Assembly (NCBI GenBank): GCA_020633895.1
Contig: JACKCT010000022.1
Location: forward strand, 1 to 28,134
Origin: Deltaproteobacteria bacterium
GTDB lineage: Bacteria > Lernaellota > Lernaellaia > JACKCT01
Length of the DNA stretch: 28,134 nucleotides
Direction: 5' to 3'
Both the position numbers and the translations under genes were made by a program. This document shows positions 23,624-28,134 of this stretch, in pieces. The notes under the pieces are model-generated. The model was not told the origin of the DNA, did no database searches, and worked only from the letters and a program-made list of their open reading frames with translations. Numbering within the stretch: position 1 is the stretch's first letter; the number at the start of each line of letters is the position of its first letter.

Positions 23624-24121
23624 CTACGGCAGATTCGGCGATTTCCAGGTCATGGAGAGTTTCTGCGTTCGGAATCCCATGGATTCCCAGAAAACGACGG
23701 AGGTCTCGTTCGTGGGAATGACGTTCACGAAGATTTCGCCGACGCGCAGGTTTTCGAAGAAACGGCGCGCCCAATGGACCAGATGTTCGCCGATATGCAG
23801 GCGGCGGTATTCGGGCAGGACGTAGATGTTTTCGATGACGCCCAACACCTTCTGCTCGAAGACGGGCGCGGGTTTGGTGGTGTAGATGTCGGTGAAGCCG
23901 ACGATCAGGCCGTCGGACTTGGCGATGTAGATGGCGGCGGTGGTGGAGTCCATGAAGCTGCGCAGGTAGGACATCTGTAGCTTCATCGCGCCGGGGGACA
24001 GGCGATAGCGGTCGTTGTGCGTCGCGGTGAGTTCCATGAGCTGACGCCACAGATCCAGCACCCGAGGCAGGTCGTCGAGTGTCGCGTGCTGGATCTCGAA
24101 TTCGTCCCGGAGAGCTTTCAC
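23624..24121 (-). CDS. GNAT family N-acetyltransferase
   Basis: A 165-residue GNAT acetyltransferase, transferring an acetyl group from acetyl-CoA to an amine. The fold begins at FEIQHATLDDLPRVLDLW. Strand 4 and motif A are seen as GVIENIYVLPEYRRLHIGEH (CoA-pyrophosphate loop R-L-H-I-G). VNVIPTNETSVVFWESMGFR is the typical motif B ending. The start is GTG at 24121, because GAAGGAG lies six bases upstream and the domain begins just after; the open frame runs back to 24379 without homology or a good SD. The gene is convergent with ahcY and divergent from the DUF502 gene. The substrate is unknown; amino acids, polyamines or ribosomal proteins are usual. Confidence 0.9.
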   Translation of the reverse strand: MKALRDEFEIQHATLDDLPRVLDLWRQLMELTATHNDRYRLSPGAMKLQMSYLRSFMDSTTAAIYIAKSDGLIVGFTDIYTTKPAPVFEQKVLGVIENIYVLPEYRRLHIGEHLVHWARRFFENLRVGEIFVNVIPTNETSVVFWESMGFRTQKLSMTWKSPNLP

Positions 24122-24310
24122 GAAAGGCTCCTTCGATGGGCCGTCGGGCGGCGATCTCGCGTCATGTCGACGGCGCAAATACGCTAGCCCAATCCTCGGG
24201 CTCGGGCAACCGAATTTCGGCCGAATAGCTCGGACGGCGGCCACGGCGGCCTTGTGACGCGGCTTCATTCGCGTTATGACGAAAGCCGACGCACGATTGG
24301 GCAAGCGACC

Positions 24311-25063
24311 ATGTCTTCCGAAAACACCCCCGACGATCCGAAACTCCCGTGGGCCGTGCGCACGCGACGGGCCTGGCACAGCTATTGGGCGTCGGTGCGT
24401 TCGGACTTTCGCAGCCTGTTCGCCACCGGACTGCTGGTCATCATCCCCCTGTGGGTGACGTGGCTGACGATCACCTTCGTCGTCGGTCTGCTCGACAGCT
24501 TCCTGGACTCGCTGCCCAAGTACCTCAAGCCGGAAACGTACATCGGCTGGGAGCTGCCGTTCGTCGACATCCTGTTCGCGGTGTTGTTCATCGTGACGAT
24601 CGGCTTCTTCGCCCGCAATCTGCTGGGCCGCCGGGCGGTGCGTTACGGGGAGAATCTCATCGCGCGCATCCCCTTGGTGCGCAACGTCTACACGGCGATC
24701 AAGCAGTTCACATACACGCTATTGGGCGGCAAAAAGCGCCAGTTCGACCGGGCGGTGCTCTTCGAATATCCCCTGCGGGGCGTGTGGTCCATCGGCTTTG
24801 TGACCAACCACATCGAGAAGCCGCCGCTGGTGGACAAGGTGCCGCCGAATTCCCTGGCCATCTTCATCCCCACCACGCCCAACCCCACGTCCGGCTGGTT
24901 CCTCATCGTCCCCGAGTCGGACACGCGCCCGCTGAATATCAGCGTGGAGGACGCCTTCAAGATCATCATCTCGGGCGGCGTGGTCATCCCCGGTCAGGCC
25001 CACGACGACGAGGACGACCCGTCGATGCCGGCGAAGGCGATTCCGCCGACGGTGATTGAGTAA
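24311..25063 (+). CDS. DUF502 family membrane protein
   Basis: A 250-residue inner-membrane protein of the DUF502 family. Two transmembrane helices are seen: residues 37-61 (LFATGLLVIIPLWVTWLTIT and onward) and 84-101 (FVDILFAVLFIVTIGFFA). After them come family motifs: GENLIARIPLVRNVYTAIKQ, FVTNHI, and FIPTTPNPTSGWFLIVPE, the strongest signature of the family. The soluble C-terminal part ends with an acidic stretch (HDDEDD). The family is widespread in Proteobacteria and chloroplast-bearing plants (COV proteins) but lacks a firm biochemical role. The start at 24311 is the first ATG giving a normal N-terminus, with no strong SD. An in-frame ATG at 24254 would add 19 residues. Confidence 0.93.
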   Translation: MSSENTPDDPKLPWAVRTRRAWHSYWASVRSDFRSLFATGLLVIIPLWVTWLTITFVVGLLDSFLDSLPKYLKPETYIGWELPFVDILFAVLFIVTIGFFARNLLGRRAVRYGENLIARIPLVRNVYTAIKQFTYTLLGGKKRQFDRAVLFEYPLRGVWSIGFVTNHIEKPPLVDKVPPNSLAIFIPTTPNPTSGWFLIVPESDTRPLNISVEDAFKIIISGGVVIPGQAHDDEDDPSMPAKAIPPTVIE

Positions 25064-25364
25064 GGGGCTCGGGCGCCGCACTTTCAGGAGGGCTCAGCCC
25101 GAGAGAAGGTGTGCTTGAAGCGTCAGCGGTTGTGTGCGAGTCAGCGCGTCACGCACGTTGTTCGGAATCCCGACCAACAACCCACGAGAGATCCCTCATT
25201 TCATTCGGGATGACAACATACGGTACCGGGTCGGGGCCACCCGCTCCCTCACGGTCGCGGCTCTGAACGGGCGTGGTCGCGGGTAGGTTCGCGCCAAGGC
25301 AATCTTGCGATGCATCCGAGCCGCGAGCCGTAGCGAGCGGGTGACGTGTCCGTTGTCCGAAGCG
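25064..25364. repeat. Gene-free gap with repeat families A (copy 4) and B (copy 2)
   Basis: No gene is present. GCCGCACTTTC (25075-25085) with CGAGAGAAGGTGTG (25100-25113) is family B. AGAGATCCCTCATTTCATTC and the GGGATGACA that follows (about 25188-25216) looks like another dispersed repeat common in environmental genomes. CCACCCGCTCCCTCACGGTC through GCGGCTCTG (25237-25265) and GAGCCGCGAGCCGTAGCGAG through CGGGTGAC (25318-25345) are family A words in opposite orientation, so the last 110 bases form one large inverted repeat. Confidence 0.68.
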
Positions 25365-27008
25365 CTACAGCCCCTGCACCTTGGCGAATTTGGCGAAGGT
25401 TTTCTGATAATCGCTGATGCAGGTGTCCTTGGCGGGGACGGCGTCGAAGGTTTCGGGGCAGTCCAGGTTGTAATGCAGGCCCCGGGACTCACGGCGGCGC
25501 ATGGCGGAAGTGACGACCAGGTCGGCGACCACCGCGATGTTGCGCAGTTCGAGCAGGTCGCGCGTGACGACGAAGTTCCAGTAGTACTCCCAGATTTCCC
25601 GCTGCAAAAAATCGATGCGCGCCTTGGCCCGCAGCAGCCGCCGGTCGGTGCGCACGATGCCGACGTAGTTCTGCATGCACCGCCGGATCTCGTCCCAGTT
25701 GTGGGAGACGACGACCGTCTCGTCCGAGTCCGTCGCGCTGCCGGCGTCCCACTCGGGCACGTCCTTGGGCGAGGGCAGGGGCAGATCCGCCCGCGCCGCG
25801 TCCGCCGACGCTTCATGGGCGAAAACCGCCGCTTCCAACAGCGAATTGGACGCCAGCCGATTGGCCCCGTGCAGACCCGTGCAACTCACCTCGCCGACCG
25901 CGTACAACCCGGCGACGGACGTGCGGCCCTTGGCGTCGACCACCACGCCGCCGCATTGGTAATGGGCCGCGGGGGCGACGGGAATCAGGTCGGTGGTGAT
26001 GTCGATGCCCAACTCGTAGCAGCGCTCGTAGATACCGGGGAAACCCTCGGTGATCTCGGCGGCGTTCTGCCCGGAGAAATCCAGATAGACGCACTCCACG
26101 CCGCGCGTCTTGATCTCGTGGTCGATGGCGCGGGCCACGACGTCACGGGGCGCCAGCTCGCCGCGCTCGTCGTATTTGTCCATGAATCGGCGGCCGTTTT
26201 CGTCCACCAGCTTGGCCCCGGCGCCGCGCACCGCCTCGCTGATGAGAAAGTTCTTGGCCATGGGGTGGTAGAGGCACGTCGGGTGGAACTGAATGAACTC
26301 CATATTCGCGACCGGCACCCCCGCCCGGGCCGCCATGGCCACGCCGTCGCCCGAGGCCACGTCCGGGTTGGTGGTCAGCAGATAGGCCTTGCCCGATCCG
26401 CCGGTGGCCAGCAGCGTCGTCCTCGCCACGAACGCCCGCACCTTGCCCGCCTTCTCGTCCAGCGCATAGACGCCGACGCACCGATTGGCGCCGGAAAACT
26501 GCCTCAGCTTGGCGGTGGTAATCAGGTCGATCGCCATGTGATATTCGAAGACGCGGATATTGGGCTCTTGTCGGACACGCTCCAGCAGGGCCCGCTCGAT
26601 CTCCACACCGGTGCGGTCCTCGGCGTGGTAGATGCGCTTGGTCGAGTGCCCGCCCTCCAGATGCAGGTCGTATTCCATCTCGTGCGTGGCGCCGTTGTGG
26701 CCGTGGGTGAAACGCACGCCCCAGTCGATCAGTTCCCGCACCCGCTCCGGACCCGCCTCGACCACCTGGCGCACTACGTCTTCCCGGCAAAGGCCCGCCC
26801 CGGCGATCAGCGTGTCCTGGATGTGCGTGGCGAAGTTGTCCTCGGAGGTGGCGACGGACGCGATGCCGCCCTGGGCGTAGCGGGTGTTGCCTTCCTCGGG
26901 TTCGCGCTTGCACAGGACGTTGACCGTCCCGAATCGCGCCACCTTGAGCGCATAGACCAGCCCGGCGATGCCGGTCCCGATCACCAGAAAGTCGCTTTGC
27001 TCGGACAA
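25365..27008 (-). CDS. nadB: L-aspartate oxidase
   Basis: A 547-residue FAD enzyme that oxidises L-aspartate to iminoaspartate, the first step of de novo NAD synthesis. The N-terminal Rossmann loop is FLVIGTGIAGL. TRYAQGGIASV, HSTKRIYHAEDRTG, ATGGSGKAYLLTTNPDVASG, MEFIQFHPTCLY and HYQCGGVVVDAKGRTSVAGL are signatures of the fumarate reductase/aspartate oxidase family, and GEVSCTGLHGANRLASNSLL is typical of NadB. The C-terminal helical domain follows. I chose the TTG at 27008: GGAG lies eight bases before it, the family N-terminus starts there, and the promoter-like boxes at 27042-27070 would start transcription near 27035. An ATG at 27038 would add ten residues. nadA and nadC are not in the window. 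Confidence 0.95.
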   Translation of the reverse strand: MSEQSDFLVIGTGIAGLVYALKVARFGTVNVLCKREPEEGNTRYAQGGIASVATSEDNFATHIQDTLIAGAGLCREDVVRQVVEAGPERVRELIDWGVRFTHGHNGATHEMEYDLHLEGGHSTKRIYHAEDRTGVEIERALLERVRQEPNIRVFEYHMAIDLITTAKLRQFSGANRCVGVYALDEKAGKVRAFVARTTLLATGGSGKAYLLTTNPDVASGDGVAMAARAGVPVANMEFIQFHPTCLYHPMAKNFLISEAVRGAGAKLVDENGRRFMDKYDERGELAPRDVVARAIDHEIKTRGVECVYLDFSGQNAAEITEGFPGIYERCYELGIDITTDLIPVAPAAHYQCGGVVVDAKGRTSVAGLYAVGEVSCTGLHGANRLASNSLLEAAVFAHEASADAARADLPLPSPKDVPEWDAGSATDSDETVVVSHNWDEIRRCMQNYVGIVRTDRRLLRAKARIDFLQREIWEYYWNFVVTRDLLELRNIAVVADLVVTSAMRRRESRGLHYNLDCPETFDAVPAKDTCISDYQKTFAKFAKVQGL

Positions 27009-27041
27009 CGTCCCGTCTCCGTGACATGCGTGTAACATCCG

Positions 27042-27070
27042 AGCCTATGTGCCGAACGCCACCGCGTCAA
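27042..27070 (-). promoter_or_regulatory. Possible nadB promoter
   Basis: On the minus strand TTGACG (27070-27065) and TAGGCT (27047-27042) are spaced 17 bases. Transcription would begin near 27035, giving a leader of about 27 bases before the TTG start. Only the -35 box is strong. Confidence 0.4.
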
Positions 27071-27076
27071 CGCAAT

Positions 27077-27092
27077 TCGAACGAGCGTTCGA
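27077..27092. promoter_or_regulatory. 16-bp palindrome upstream of nadB, SOS-box-like
   Basis: TCGAACG-AG-CGTTCGA is a perfect inverted repeat just upstream of the -35 box of nadB. Its centre CGAACGAGCGTTCG fits the Bacillus-type LexA consensus CGAAC-RNRY-GTTYG at every defined position. The LexA site of this lineage is unknown, so a regulator of NAD synthesis is an equal alternative. Confidence 0.45.
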
Positions 27093-27344
27093 TCGCGCTT
27101 GGGACGTCGATTTTTTGCTGATTCCAAATATTTATCGTCATGGCCCGAAGAGAGGCGTTGTTGAATTTCGCGGACGCGCGTCAGGGCTAAAACGACAGGG
27201 AGAAATTCACATTTTGAATATCGAGAAAACAAAAATATCCATATTACCCAATAATGACAGGGCTTTTACGAGATCATTTCATTGAGAACCCGTTCAATTT
27301 TTTCTGGACTTTTGGAAGGAAGGCTGGTACGAACGTCGGCACGC
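27093..27344. other. AT-rich noncoding stretch between nadB and SGNH gene
   Basis: The 350-base gap between the two divergent genes is poor in GC, especially 27210-27310, in contrast to its surroundings. It should contain the promoter of the SGNH hydrolase gene, and TTGAAT at 27214 is one possible -35 box. No gene, repeat or clear -10 box was identified. Confidence 0.5.
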
Positions 27345-27358
27345 AAAGGAGCAACAAC

Positions 27359-28134
27359 ATGAACCAACGCACGAACGGTGGAATGACTCGGTGGCAACGA
27401 TTGGGCCTCGTGGTCGCGGTGATGATGCTGGGTGCGGCGCTGATGGCCGCGGACTGCGACAAGCCGGAGATCAAGGTTTTGACCCTGGGCGATAGCTGGG
27501 CGGCCGGTTGGGATACGGCGCTGGAAAAAGAGCTTCGCGAAGAGGGACACAAGGCGACACTTTGGAACAAGGGCATCCCCGGTTCCACGGCGGCGGCCTG
27601 GACGAATGACGCGGTTCTGTTCGATACGCTGGCGACGCTGGTCGGCAACCTGGACATCAAGTATGTGATGATCTCACTGGGCGGCAACGATGTGTTGCAG
27701 AACTACAAGGTCAACGGCGTGGGCGACGCGATCTTCCCCCAGGTCAACGCGAGCCTGCACAATGTCATCAACGACATCCTCTCCGTCCGGCCGGGCATCA
27801 ATATCTACCTGAACGGCTACGATTTCCTGAACTTCGAGCAGACCACGGAATGCATCCTGATCGGCGAGGAAGTGCTCGGCGGGAACACCGATTACAAGAA
27901 CCATGTGATCGCGCGGCTGCAGGATGAGATCGCGGCGGTGGCGGCGGATTATCCGAACGTCTACAACCGCAACAACATGGGCGTGATGCAGGCCGACGCG
28001 GGCATCCCCTTCGCCCCGGTCTACGCCCTGCCGACGCCGACGAGCCACATGGGCTCCGGCGACTGCATCCATCCGAATGAGAAGGGCTATCGCGCCATCC
28101 ACGACGCGATCTACGACGTCTTCTTCGGCCCCCT
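27359..28134 (+). CDS. SGNH/GDSL-type secreted hydrolase, 3' end missing
   Basis: The frame is open from ATG 27359 to the window edge (258 full codons), so the end is outside; AAAGGAG lies seven bases before the start. The N-terminus is a signal peptide (core LGLVVAVMMLGAALMAA). Cys33 follows an AAD sequence, so it could be a non-canonical lipobox, or signal peptidase I may cut just before Asp32. SGNH blocks are all present: LGDSW with nucleophile Ser46, Gly in KGIPGST, LGGND with Asn110, and SGDCIHPNEKGY with Asp235 and His238. Such enzymes are esterases, acyl-hydrolases or deacetylases on lipids or polysaccharides. With the catalytic blocks complete, little should be missing. Confidence 0.87.
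   Translation, partial: MNQRTNGGMTRWQRLGLVVAVMMLGAALMAADCDKPEIKVLTLGDSWAAGWDTALEKELREEGHKATLWNKGIPGSTAAAWTNDAVLFDTLATLVGNLDIKYVMISLGGNDVLQNYKVNGVGDAIFPQVNASLHNVINDILSVRPGINIYLNGYDFLNFEQTTECILIGEEVLGGNTDYKNHVIARLQDEIAAVAADYPNVYNRNNMGVMQADAGIPFAPVYALPTPTSHMGSGDCIHPNEKGYRAIHDAIYDVFFGP

Noticed and set aside
25305-27035. 576-codon open frame antisense to nadB
   Set aside because: nadB is unmistakable on the minus strand; the antisense frame is a codon-bias shadow.
27049-27285. 78-codon GTG-start frame upstream of the SGNH hydrolase
   Set aside because: No SD, no recognisable motif, and it overlaps the nadB promoter region and the palindrome.

Overview
The window is a GC-rich chromosomal segment from a Gram-negative bacterium. 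It carries housekeeping genes (metK, ahcY, nadB, a phosphofructokinase, tatD, a tRNA-Val) mixed with secreted lipoproteins. The lipoproteins have a lipobox cysteine followed by Asp-rich tethers and either alpha/beta-hydrolase or Cys-rich repeat domains. This style, together with structured intergenic repeats, suggests a deltaproteobacterial-grade lineage (Myxococcota or a neighbouring candidate phylum such as Lernaellota). That placement is inference from protein style; no rRNA is present to settle it.

Layout. 1-900: 3' end of a radical SAM gene cut by the window edge. 980-4312: Asp-tethered lipoprotein hydrolase, TetR regulator, and a small membrane protein behind a palindrome-rich promoter. 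4584-6275 (minus): two-gene operon of an NTF2-like protein and an Old-Yellow-Enzyme-family flavin oxidoreductase. 6437-7249: DUF3800 gene of visibly lower GC. 7402-9162: lipoprotein, tRNA-Val(UAC), metallo-beta-lactamase-fold hydrolase. 9195-15284: B12-type radical SAM enzyme, a GcvT-like protein, phosphofructokinase and TatD nuclease, separated by intergenic repeat elements. 15285-19925 (minus): three-gene operon of Cys-repeat lipoprotein, lipoprotein hydrolase, Cys-repeat lipoprotein. 20118-20651: zinc-ribbon protein with a Gly-Gln-Phe repeat. 20856-23378: metK-ahcY, the activated-methyl cycle. 23624-25063: divergent GNAT acetyltransferase and DUF502 membrane protein. 25365-27008 (minus): nadB. 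27359-end: start of an SGNH hydrolase that runs off the window.

The most unusual unit is the 15285-19925 operon. Its two Cys-rich repeat lipoproteins share a C-terminal signature ending in Cys-Cys-x-Cys, and they flank a lipoprotein hydrolase whose paralogue sits at 982-3066. All four of these lipoproteins place acidic residues directly after the lipobox cysteine, which may mark them for the cell surface.

Noncoding DNA is rich in structure. One dispersed repeat family (GAGCCGCGA / AGCGAGCGG type) occupies four intergenic gaps and a second family occupies two. A nested palindrome lies between two convergent genes, and well-placed inverted repeats lie upstream of the small membrane protein and of nadB. 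No CRISPR array, rRNA, transposase or prophage gene was seen.
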